Part shown: positions 46,586 through 54,192 of the stretch, piece after piece
Position numbering within the stretch: position 1 is the stretch's first letter
How the letters are laid out: each line of letters starts with the position of its first letter
Assembly (NCBI GenBank): GCA_035798135.1
Contig: JAPFBR010000004.1
Location: 1 to 64,000 of the forward strand
DNA length: 64,000 nucleotides
Reading direction: 5' to 3'
Source: Sediminicola sp035798135
Lineage (GTDB): Bacteria; Bacteroidota; Bacteroidia; Flavobacteriales; Flavobacteriaceae
Made by a program: the position numbers and the translations under genes
The notes under the pieces: generated by a model
What the model saw: only the letters and a program-made list of their open reading frames with translations
Database searches by the model: none
Told to the model about the DNA's origin: nothing

Positions 46586-47791
46586 TTATTCCTTCCCCTC
46601 CACAAAATCCTGTAAATAGGAATAACGTTCCGTAAGTTTTCCATTTTGGGTCATTCTAGCTCTTAACAATACGCCATCGGCATCATTGTTGAAAAAAGCC
46701 GGGATCACATTTTTTAAGAAAGCATCCCCAAAACCTAAACTGGCATCCCTTGGCAATTCGCATGGCAGGTTATCTACTGCCATGACCGCTATGGCCTTTT
46801 CATTTTTGAATTCCACCGCTGTTTCCGTTGCTGCATCATATCCATATATGGGATCGGCAATGGTGGAAGGTTTTATGGTGGTGGCCACAGGTCCGTCAAT
46901 ATCACAACTGACATCGGCGACCACTTTAATTTTAAAGCTTGGATCTTTGGCATCTTCGCGGGTATATAGGTATGGTGCCCCATCCCCGTAAAAATGTCCT
47001 GCTATATAAAAGTCGGTTACCTTCGTAAACCGAATAAAATTACTCTTGTATTCTTCTGGATGGGCAAAAAAATCGGCCTTATTGCCCCTTACCCCGTCCT
47101 TGCGTTTGTTGTATTCGGAAGCATCGATCTGGCAGTAGACCGGTTCCTGAAAATCGTTGTGCAAATAATCTTCTATGGCCACCTTTTTGATGCCCATGGC
47201 GTCCAACATTTCTTTGGCCCCATTGCCAACCCTGCCCCTACCGGAAAGCAATATTTTGATATTGGGAAGGCAGATATTCTGCAATTCTATGATCAGCGCT
47301 TTTTGGTCCACCAAATCCTCTGCCTTGGGCAGATTGAACAGATCAAACTTAAGTCCGTAGGCCCTGATCCCATTATAGGCCCCGACAATTCCGGCATAGC
47401 GACCGAAAGCCACCAAACGTTGCCCATTGGAATTTGTGATGACCTCGTGATCGTAAAGCTCTATGTTCTTTTTTAAAACGGTCTGAAGCAGATCCCTGTT
47501 ATAGGGTTGCTTTTTAATGGTATGGGAAAAGAAAAAATATTTTTTATTGGGAATCAGATCTTCCATAGGAACCTCCTTGACACCAAGAAGCACATCGCAT
47601 TCCTCCATTTTGGAAGCCACCTCAAAACCCTTGGTGGCGTATTCCTCATCCTTGAAAATCCTAATAGGCGAAGGCTCAACAATAATTGTTGCATTGGGAT
47701 GAATACTTCTTAATTTTAAGCAAGCCTCGGGTGAAAGTACCACTCTCCTATCGGGAGGGTTTTTACGTTCCCTAATGATTCCAAATTTCAT
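46586..47791 (-). CDS. NAD(P)-dependent dehydrogenase, saccharopine/alanine dehydrogenase-like
   Basis: A 401-residue enzyme related to lysine-forming saccharopine dehydrogenase and to alanine dehydrogenase/transhydrogenase alpha subunits. The N-terminal part starts MKFGIIRERKNPPDRRVVLSPEAC, and RYAGIVGAYNGIRAYG lies in the middle. A nucleotide-binding motif follows in ILLSGRGRVGNGAKEML. VVADVSCDIDGPVATT is typical of the family. Its exact substrate is not clear. The start is the ATG at 47791; the in-frame TTG 12 bases upstream was rejected. Confidence 0.82.
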   Translation of the reverse strand: MKFGIIRERKNPPDRRVVLSPEACLKLRSIHPNATIIVEPSPIRIFKDEEYATKGFEVASKMEECDVLLGVKEVPMEDLIPNKKYFFFSHTIKKQPYNRDLLQTVLKKNIELYDHEVITNSNGQRLVAFGRYAGIVGAYNGIRAYGLKFDLFNLPKAEDLVDQKALIIELQNICLPNIKILLSGRGRVGNGAKEMLDAMGIKKVAIEDYLHNDFQEPVYCQIDASEYNKRKDGVRGNKADFFAHPEEYKSNFIRFTKVTDFYIAGHFYGDGAPYLYTREDAKDPSFKIKVVADVSCDIDGPVATTIKPSTIADPIYGYDAATETAVEFKNEKAIAVMAVDNLPCELPRDASLGFGDAFLKNVIPAFFNNDADGVLLRARMTQNGKLTERYSYLQDFVEGKE

Positions 47792-47869
47792 AGAAAAATA
47801 CAATTTATAACTTTAGGAAGATAATTGGTTGTAAATGTAACATATGACAAGATGACAAGCAAAACTTTT

Positions 47870-47897
47870 TTTGGAATACTTTTTGAAGTACCTTTGC
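47870..47897 (+). promoter_or_regulatory. Promoter of the small structured RNA
   Basis: TTTG (47870-47873), a 16-base spacer and TACCTTTG (47890-47897) match the Bacteroidota promoter, with a spacer slightly shorter than usual. Transcription would start near 47902, the beginning of the folded RNA. Confidence 0.6.
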
Positions 47898-47900
47898 CGA

Positions 47901-48025
47901 CCGCGTTAGGGATAGAAGTGGTATCTTTTTTGATGTTACTCGACCGTGTTGAAGAAAACATCAAAAAAATATAGCGGATAGCCCGCCCTTTTGTCCTGCA
48001 AGGTATTTCTCCTTGTAGGTTTTTA
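47901..48025 (+). ncRNA. Probable structured non-coding RNA, Flavo-1-like
   Basis: No reading frame fits this stretch. The RNA would start with CCGCGTTAGGGATAGAAG, which I recall as the conserved opening of the Flavo-1 RNA of Flavobacteria, together with the closing TATAGCGGATAGCCCGCC. The middle is a perfect 12-bp helix (47927-47938 with 47958-47969) and a 19-base loop. A rho-independent terminator hairpin follows, CCTGCAAGG / CCTTGTAGG (47996-48020) plus TTTTT. A promoter precedes it. Placement is directly upstream of tmRNA. The Flavo-1 identity is from memory; the structure and signals are in the sequence. The function is unknown. Confidence 0.68.
47996..48025 (+). terminator. Terminator of the small RNA
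   Basis: CCTGCAAGG / CCTTGTAGG stem with one G:U pair and a 7-base loop, followed by TTTTT. It separates the small RNA from tmRNA. Confidence 0.8.
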
Positions 48026-48090
48026 AAAAGGGAACGCCAACAAAGAGTTCATTGATACATATAATACTGGAACACCGTTTCAAATATTAT

Positions 48091-48486
48091 GGGGCCGACT
48101 GGTTTTGACAGCGAGACCAATTGGAATGTAAGCATGCCGAGCGCTGGTCTACAGCTCGTAAATCTCATTTTCCACACTTTTTAATTGGCGATAATAACTA
48201 CGCTCTTGCCGCTTAATCCGAATTACAGTAGGATTTAGCCTCGTCCCTACAAGGTAGGGAAGCGAGATGTTTCTGGGAAGCCCTTGTTGACGGCGTCCCT
48301 TTCAGAAGCACCATCAAAGTCAACACAAGGGTAGTGAAGCTTCGGCGCTACCACCAAAACTTAAGAAGATAAGTGTGTATTAGGCTGTTTTTGGTCAGGT
48401 GCACATCGAAAATCAATCAAAAACTACGCATGTAGAAAGCTTTGTAATTGCTTGTTTGGACGAGGGTTCGAATCCCTCCGGCTCCA
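48091..48486 (+). ncRNA. ssrA: Transfer-messenger RNA
   Basis: Rescues stalled ribosomes by trans-translation with SmpB. The 5' end GGGGCCGACTGGTTTTGACA and the 3' end GAGGGTTCGAATCCCTCCGG followed by CTCCA form the tRNA-like domain, with CCA encoded at 48484-48486. The tag reading frame is at 48187-48216: GDNNYALAA then TAA. The peptide differs from the common GENNYALAA-type tag by Asp for Glu. It lies between the small RNA and a strong terminator. Confidence 0.97.
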
Positions 48487-48490
48487 CTTC

Positions 48491-48517
48491 AAAAAACCAC
48501 CTACGGGTGGTTTTTTT
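48491..48517 (+). terminator. Terminator of tmRNA
   Basis: CCACC-TACG-GGTGG stem, preceded by six A and followed by seven T, beginning 5 bases after the tmRNA CCA end. Confidence 0.94.
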
Positions 48518-48731
48518 CGTTGCGCCTTCGGGATTCGAAGGCCAACGCTACAGCTCGCTCCTTAGCTAAAATGGTCCACTGGACCATTTCTTAACGCACG
48601 GCCGTCTATGGCTTATTTTTGCAAAAGAATTAGGATTTTCTGTGATTGCGTCCCTCATTTCTCTTCTCTTTTTGGAAATTGTACCTTGTATAACAAAAAC
48701 AAAACATTCTTATTCACTATAACCCACTAGT

Positions 48732-48887
48732 ATGTCGTTACTCACTATTATATTAAGCATCCTATTACCACCCTTGGCCGTATTTCTAAAACATGGGGTT
48801 GGTTCCACCCTTCTATTTAGCATTTTACTAACTATTTTGGGTTGGTTGCCAGGGGTAATACATGCCTTGGTGGTAAATCAAAAATAA
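48732..48887 (+). CDS. Pmp3/YqaE-family small membrane protein
   Basis: A 51-residue two-helix membrane protein of the Pmp3 (YqaE/RCI2) family, found in bacteria and plants under salt or cold stress and thought to affect membrane potential. The conserved block is clear: MSLLTIILSILLPPLAVFLK followed by HGVGSTLLFSILLTILGWLPGVIHAL. It is a real gene despite its length, judging from the family match in one intact reading frame. It sits in a 600-base stretch between tmRNA and the next gene. Confidence 0.88.
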   Translation: MSLLTIILSILLPPLAVFLKHGVGSTLLFSILLTILGWLPGVIHALVVNQK

Positions 48888-49010
48888 CCAAGGGATGATT
48901 CCATAAAGCTGCACCTATTTTACTAGCCCTAAGGAGATAACTAGAATGATGCAACTATTTAACTTTCTGATATTTAACTATTAAAAAAACAATCTTAATA
49001 GATTTTATTC

Positions 49011-49018
49011 TATATTTG
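49011..49018 (+). promoter_or_regulatory. -7 box upstream of the small membrane protein gene
   Basis: TATATTTG fits TAnnTTTG, 67 bases before the ATG at 49086. The -33 element is not obvious. Confidence 0.4.
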
Positions 49019-49085
49019 GAATAATAAAATGCGCATTGCCCCAAACAAAGCATTCAAATTATCGGAAAGTCATTAAAACTAGATT

Positions 49086-49457
49086 ATGCAACCTACTGCA
49101 ATCAAGACCAAAATATTTAATATTCTATCCATCCTATGTGCTTGTCTACTTTTCTTTGCAGGCTTGGATTTACCGGAAGTCTTTTATACCTATCTAAGGG
49201 TTCTTGTTACCTGTGTTGCTTTATTGACCATGGTGAACAATATCGGAAAAAACAGATTTTTTGCAATTGCCTTTGGAATTGTAGCCTTTATTTTTAATCC
49301 TATATTCCCCTTAGATCTATACGCTAAAACCGTTTGGGTGTTATTGGATATTATAACCGCCCTATTATTTCTCCTAGAAGCCTATGACATTCCAGGAGTT
49401 AAATCTGCTGCGTTGAAAAGAAGAAAAAGAAGAAGATTGTTTCGGTACAAACTTTAA
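49086..49457 (+). CDS. Small integral membrane protein, DUF6804-like
   Basis: A 123-residue protein with four likely transmembrane helices (about residues 8-26, 32-48, 55-72, 80-98) and a very basic tail (LKRRKRRRLFRYKL). It resembles, from memory, the DUF6804 group of small Bacteroidota membrane proteins. No function can be assigned. Confidence 0.72.
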   Translation: MQPTAIKTKIFNILSILCACLLFFAGLDLPEVFYTYLRVLVTCVALLTMVNNIGKNRFFAIAFGIVAFIFNPIFPLDLYAKTVWVLLDIITALLFLLEAYDIPGVKSAALKRRKRRRLFRYKL

Positions 49458-49508
49458 TCTTTTCCACCTAAACCCTTTTGTCCTTGGCAGGGTAATGAGC
49501 TGATTTGA

Positions 49509-51323
49509 CTATAAGATATTGGATTTGATCTTTTTCCACATCTTGGTCATCAGAAATGCAGACACCACAACGATGCCCGTTAATACCCATGCATAGGTAT
49601 AATCGCCATAAATCCAATAGCCCGTAGCGAACATACAACTATAGATCATTACACAGCCCAAGAGCATGGCCACGATTCCCGAGGGCACGCTCCAGCCTTC
49701 TTTGGTATTTATGATTTCCTCCCCATCTGCCTTGGCTTCCCTCACCACTTTTGACCACCCTGGACCTCCTGGCTGGATCTTTTTATAGAAAGACCGCAGT
49801 ACCTCAGTACTTTCCGCTTGTGTTATAAAAGTAGCCCCTACCCAGATGATGGTGGTCACCAATACCACAAAGGGGTATTCATAATAATTTTCAAAAACTC
49901 CCGATTCAGCATCAAACAAATACTCTCCCAAAGGGGTCAACTTCAAGAGAATGGATATTATCCCAGAGGCGAACATGGCAGTTATCTCACTCCACGCATT
50001 AATTCTCCACCAAAACCAGCGCAAAATAAAAATAAGTCCGGTTCCTGCCCCAAAGACCAATAGCACCTCAAACAATTGGAGTGCGTTCTGTAGCACTAAT
50101 GCCAAGAGCGCACTGAACACCATCAATACCACTGTGGAGATCCTACCCACCAATACCAATTTCTTTTCGGAAGCCTTGGGATTGATCATTTGTTTGTAAA
50201 AATCATAGACCACATAGGATGATCCCCAATTCAATTGGGTGGAAATTGTACTCATATAAGCCGCCACCAAGGAGGCCAATACCAGGCCTAGCAATCCACT
50301 GGGCAATTTGGTCAGCATGGCGGAATAGGCCAGATCATGCCCCAATTTATCATCGGCAATATTCGGGAAAGCCTCTTGTATACTTGCCAAATCCGGATAC
50401 ACGACCAAGGAGGCCAAGGCCACCAAGATCCATGGCCAAGGTCTAAGGGCATAATGCATGATGTTAAAGAAAAAGGTGGCACCAATAGCATGGTTTTCAT
50501 CCTTGGCGGCCAACATCCTTTGGGCAATATAACCCCCGCCCCCAGGTTCCGCCCCAGGATACCAGGAACTCCACCATTGCACGGCCAAAGGAATAATGAA
50601 TAAGGTAATCAAGGTCTGTTTATTGCTGAAATCTGGGAGAATGGACAATTTTCCCGCCACGGCATCATTTGCCATCAAAGCGGTTACGCCACCTACTTCT
50701 GGTAAGTTTACTAAATAATACGCGGCCCCTATGGCGCCGCCCATAGCCACAAAGAACAGTACAAAATCTGTATAGACCACCCCTTTGAAGCCCCCTGCAG
50801 CGCTAAATATTACGGTAATGACCCCTCCAAAGACCACGGTCTGCCAAGGCTCCAAGCCCAACATGATACCCCCAATCTTAATGGCCGCCAAAGTAACTGC
50901 CGACATGGTTATAACGTTAAAAATAACCCCTAAATAGATGGCCCTGAATTTTCGTAAAAACCTAGCCGGGGCTCCCCCATAACGAAATTCATAAAATTCT
51001 ATGTCGGTACTTACGTTGGATTTACGCCATAATTTGGCGTATACAAACACGGTCAGAAGGCCGGTCAATAAAAAAGCCCACCACACCCAGTTACCGGAAA
51101 CCCCATTGGTCCGTACAATATCGGTCACCAAATTGGGCGTATCCGTAGAAAAGGTGGTAGCCACCATGGAAACCCCCAACAGCCACCACGGCATGGTACG
51201 TCCAGAAAGAAAAAATTCAGAGGAATCTTTCCCTGATTTTTTGGAAACATATAACCCTATGGAAAGGGTAATAGTAAAGAATACAGCAATAATTAAATAA
51301 TCCCAGAAACTCAATGATACCAT
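49509..51323 (-). CDS. Sodium:solute symporter family protein
   Basis: A 604-residue inner-membrane transporter of the SSS family with about 13-14 helices. The start MVSLSFWDYLIIAVFFTITLSIGLYVSKKS and the DSSEFFLSGRTMPWWLLGVSMVATTFS block (the SSS signature of helix 1-2) are clear. Later segments such as SSYVVYDFYKQMINP and LLGLVLASLVAAYMSTISTQLNWG match the family. The C-terminal ~100 residues are longer than in simple SSS carriers. The substrate (sugar, amino acid or other) cannot be told from the sequence. Confidence 0.9.
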   Translation of the reverse strand: MVSLSFWDYLIIAVFFTITLSIGLYVSKKSGKDSSEFFLSGRTMPWWLLGVSMVATTFSTDTPNLVTDIVRTNGVSGNWVWWAFLLTGLLTVFVYAKLWRKSNVSTDIEFYEFRYGGAPARFLRKFRAIYLGVIFNVITMSAVTLAAIKIGGIMLGLEPWQTVVFGGVITVIFSAAGGFKGVVYTDFVLFFVAMGGAIGAAYYLVNLPEVGGVTALMANDAVAGKLSILPDFSNKQTLITLFIIPLAVQWWSSWYPGAEPGGGGYIAQRMLAAKDENHAIGATFFFNIMHYALRPWPWILVALASLVVYPDLASIQEAFPNIADDKLGHDLAYSAMLTKLPSGLLGLVLASLVAAYMSTISTQLNWGSSYVVYDFYKQMINPKASEKKLVLVGRISTVVLMVFSALLALVLQNALQLFEVLLVFGAGTGLIFILRWFWWRINAWSEITAMFASGIISILLKLTPLGEYLFDAESGVFENYYEYPFVVLVTTIIWVGATFITQAESTEVLRSFYKKIQPGGPGWSKVVREAKADGEEIINTKEGWSVPSGIVAMLLGCVMIYSCMFATGYWIYGDYTYAWVLTGIVVVSAFLMTKMWKKIKSNIL

Positions 51324-51411
51324 ATAATGCGGTTTGATTGGTGTTATTTTGGAGTAAAAATCAGTAATACTCCTTGGTTTTTTAAATATATATCAACGAC
51401 TAATTTGCACT

Positions 51412-51484
51412 TAATTTCTCTTTCCCAACTCCCAACAACTATCAACCACATCCCATCAACTGTACACCAGCAACAACCGTCCCT
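51412..51484. repeat. Degenerate short repeats at the 3' flank of the PBP gene
   Basis: Read on the minus strand, the stretch after the PBP stop contains repeated GTTGTTG / GTTGATAG / GTTGTTGG-like units of about seven bases, lightly diverged. A related heptamer array follows the wzc-type gene. Confidence 0.5.
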
Positions 51485-53878
51485 TTACTCCTGGGAAAGC
51501 CGCATTGGTTTTTTCAACTGGCGGGCACTGCTATCCTTCGCAATGGAATCGAGCTTTTGCTGCAATGGGACCAAAGAATCATTTTCCATTTTCAGTAACG
51601 GTATTCCTCTAATGGAATCGCGCACCCTCAAAAAATGTCTATAGGTGGTATCGGCCAAGGCCAACGGATAGGCTTCCTGGGCCGTTAACTCACTATAGGG
51701 CCAACAAGGAAAATTATCCATTTCATACTCAAAATTGGTCAGGATGGGACGCCTCCAATAACTAAGGTCCTTAAAAACGGAGGCCACCATGGGCAAGGCC
51801 GTATTGGCCCCAGACCCCATAGTTGTGGAGCTGAACTGTACGCGTTTATCAAAAGTACCCACCCAAGCTCCTACCACCAACTCTGGCGAACATCCAATAA
51901 ACCAACCGTCCCCATTATTTTGGGTGGTGCCTGTTTTTCCAATGATATTGAACGGGATATTATACCCTGCCAAACGGGATCCTGTTCCCCCCTGTACTAC
52001 GCCCTCCATCATTTTTTGTAGGGCCTTCACATTTTTATAACTGGCAACCCTACCTTCATAGGCTGGTTGCGCTTCAAAAATCACATTGCCCTGCTCGTCT
52101 TCTATTCGCTCTATGGAGAAAGGTTTTACTTTGTTCCCCCCATTGGAGATACTGGCATAGGCCCGTACCATTTCCAACAAACTGATATCCGCAGTTCCCA
52201 AAACGATCGAAGGCACGTCCGGCAGCTCCCTTTCTATGCCCATTTTCTTCGCCTGTTCCAATACCCGTTCTGTTCCCGTACGCATTTGTATGGCCACCGA
52301 TACTGTGTTGATAGAACCTTGCAAGGCCCCGTGCATGCTATAGCTGCCTCCATAGGTATGGTCTGCATTTCTCGGTCTCCAATCCTCATATTTGGAATAA
52401 GTCAACAATCTGTTATCATAGAAACTACACGGCTCTTGCCCTGTTTGTAACGCCGCCAGATAGGTGATGGGTTTAAAGGTGGACCCAACCTGTCTTGGGG
52501 TAGTAATATTATCGGACTGACTAAACCCGTAGTCGATACCCCCAACATAGCCCATGATCCTACCAGAGGTACTGCTCATGACCAACACCCCGGCATGTAA
52601 CCTATTGATGCTTTTTGTTATGGAATCTTCCAGGGACATTAGTTGCGCTTCATATCCTTTCCCTACCACCCAGTAGTTACGTTCCTTTTTCTGTTGTATA
52701 AAAGCATTGATCTCCGCATCGGTCTTCCCTGCCTTTCGCATCGCTTGGATGACTATGGTACTCTCCTCTATTTTCTTTAAGAGGGCCTCTTTTCCACCTT
52801 CGGTAGTAGATGCCGACCAATACCGGTCCATCAGATTTTGAAGCTGTTCTATTTGCCTTTGGATGGCCAATTCTGAATAGTGCTGAATATCTACGTTCAG
52901 GGTGGTGTACACACTTAGCCCATCGGCTTCCAAGTCGTAGGTATGTCCGTCAGGAGCTAGATTTTCTTCGGCCCACATCTTAAACTCTGAGGCCACATAT
53001 TCCTTGTAATAGTTAGAGAAGGAAGAAGCTTTCTTAGGAAGTTGATAGTCCAGTTTTAAAGGAGCTTTAGCCGAATCCAATTCCGCTACAGTCAAATAAT
53101 TGTATTTCTGCATTTGGGACAGGACCACATTACGCCGTTGTTCCGCACGTTCGGGAAAAGTTCTGGGATTGTAATAGGTAGGGGCTTTTAACATCCCTAC
53201 CAAGGTGGCACATTCTGGGAGGGTCAACTCTTCAGGTGGCTTATTGAAAAAACGATTGGCTGCCTTTTCTATCCCATAGGTATTTTCCCCAAAGGACACG
53301 GTATTGAAATAGAGCAGTAAAATATCATCCTTATCGTAGATATTTTCCAAACGCATGGCGATAAAAACTTCCCGAATCTTATTGATGGGGGTGGAAAGAA
53401 AAAACTGCTTTTCCCTTCCGAAGAGGTTCTTTGCCACTTGTTGGGTAATGGTACTTCCCCCTCCAGCATTTTGGCCCAAAATGATGGATTTTACAAATAC
53501 CCTGACATAACTTTTATAATCGATTCCCCCGTGTTTAAAAAAGCGGGTATCCTCGGTGGCGACCAAGGCATTTTTTAGATTGGAAGTTATCTGGGAGCTA
53601 TCCACATTGGAGCGGTTCTGTAGGAAGTAATAGCCTATTGGTTCCTTGTTGGAAGCATAAATGGTAGAGGTGACCGGGTTTTTCAGCCCTTTTAAATAGG
53701 CTGCCGTAGGGAGTTTGCCAAAGACCCCAAAATAGATGAGGGACATAAAAACAGCAACAGCCACAAACCCTAAGAATACAAGGCCAAAAAATGTTTTGAA
53801 GGGATGCTTTCTAACAAAACGAAACCACCGTTTGATTTTGGCACCAAAGGCACCTATAATATTCTGTATACCCCTCAT
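51485..53878 (-). CDS. Class A penicillin-binding protein (PBP1A-like)
   Basis: A 797-residue bifunctional peptidoglycan synthase anchored by one N-terminal membrane helix (about residues 25-47). The GT51 transglycosylase domain has EDTRFFKHGGIDYKSYVR (catalytic Glu near residue 109) and GGGSTITQQVAKNLF. The transpeptidase domain has the SxxK motif STFK near 468, SIN in GALQGSINTVSVAI, and KTG in GKTGTTQNNGDGW near 648. It is complete. Its promoter is not evident; the upstream 310 bases hold the wzc-unit terminator. Confidence 0.95.
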   Translation of the reverse strand: MRGIQNIIGAFGAKIKRWFRFVRKHPFKTFFGLVFLGFVAVAVFMSLIYFGVFGKLPTAAYLKGLKNPVTSTIYASNKEPIGYYFLQNRSNVDSSQITSNLKNALVATEDTRFFKHGGIDYKSYVRVFVKSIILGQNAGGGSTITQQVAKNLFGREKQFFLSTPINKIREVFIAMRLENIYDKDDILLLYFNTVSFGENTYGIEKAANRFFNKPPEELTLPECATLVGMLKAPTYYNPRTFPERAEQRRNVVLSQMQKYNYLTVAELDSAKAPLKLDYQLPKKASSFSNYYKEYVASEFKMWAEENLAPDGHTYDLEADGLSVYTTLNVDIQHYSELAIQRQIEQLQNLMDRYWSASTTEGGKEALLKKIEESTIVIQAMRKAGKTDAEINAFIQQKKERNYWVVGKGYEAQLMSLEDSITKSINRLHAGVLVMSSTSGRIMGYVGGIDYGFSQSDNITTPRQVGSTFKPITYLAALQTGQEPCSFYDNRLLTYSKYEDWRPRNADHTYGGSYSMHGALQGSINTVSVAIQMRTGTERVLEQAKKMGIERELPDVPSIVLGTADISLLEMVRAYASISNGGNKVKPFSIERIEDEQGNVIFEAQPAYEGRVASYKNVKALQKMMEGVVQGGTGSRLAGYNIPFNIIGKTGTTQNNGDGWFIGCSPELVVGAWVGTFDKRVQFSSTTMGSGANTALPMVASVFKDLSYWRRPILTNFEYEMDNFPCWPYSELTAQEAYPLALADTTYRHFLRVRDSIRGIPLLKMENDSLVPLQQKLDSIAKDSSARQLKKPMRLSQE

Positions 53879-54028
53879 GTAAAATACCGCTATTATGCTA
53901 TTTGACTCCCATCCCCTTGGATGCGGATTTAAAAATAGCCTAATTTTTTTAGGGTTGGTTGTTTTTGGTTAAAAAAATAAGAATGCCCCTAATAGCAGGG
54001 TCTTCTATATTAAAGATTCCTCATAAAA

Positions 54029-54077
54029 AGACCCTTACAAAGTCTCCTAAAAATAGGAAGATGCCTGCAAGGGTCTT
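54029..54077 (-). terminator. Terminator-like hairpin downstream of the polysaccharide cluster
   Basis: Outer stem AAGACCCTT / AAGGGTCTT (54029-54037 with 54069-54077) and an inner TCCTA / TAGGA stem (54045-54049 with 54054-54058). An A/T run follows on both sides. It is 112 bases past the stop of the wzc-type gene and before the PBP gene. Confidence 0.6.
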
Positions 54078-54129
54078 AAAATAGCTAATGTATAGCACAA
54101 CAGCTTACAATTCTCAAACAAACCAAGCC

Positions 54130-54192
54130 TTGTTCATTGCTAATTGTTAATTGTTTATTGTTCATTGCTAATTGCTAATTGTTCATTGTTAC
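54130..54192. repeat. Heptamer microsatellite overlapping the 3' end of the wzc-type gene
   Basis: Nine consecutive 7-base units of the form TTGNTNA (TTGTTCA, TTGCTAA, TTGTTAA, TTGTTTA, TTGTTCA, TTGCTAA, TTGCTAA, TTGTTCA, TTGTTAC). The last unit contains the TAA stop codon of the minus-strand gene. The remaining part of the 310-base spacer (53879-54188) holds only this and the terminator hairpin. Confidence 0.85.

Noticed and set aside
54130..54192. Heptamer array as CRISPR or as an attachment site
   Set aside because: Units are contiguous with no spacers, and there is no integrase or mobile-element border nearby.
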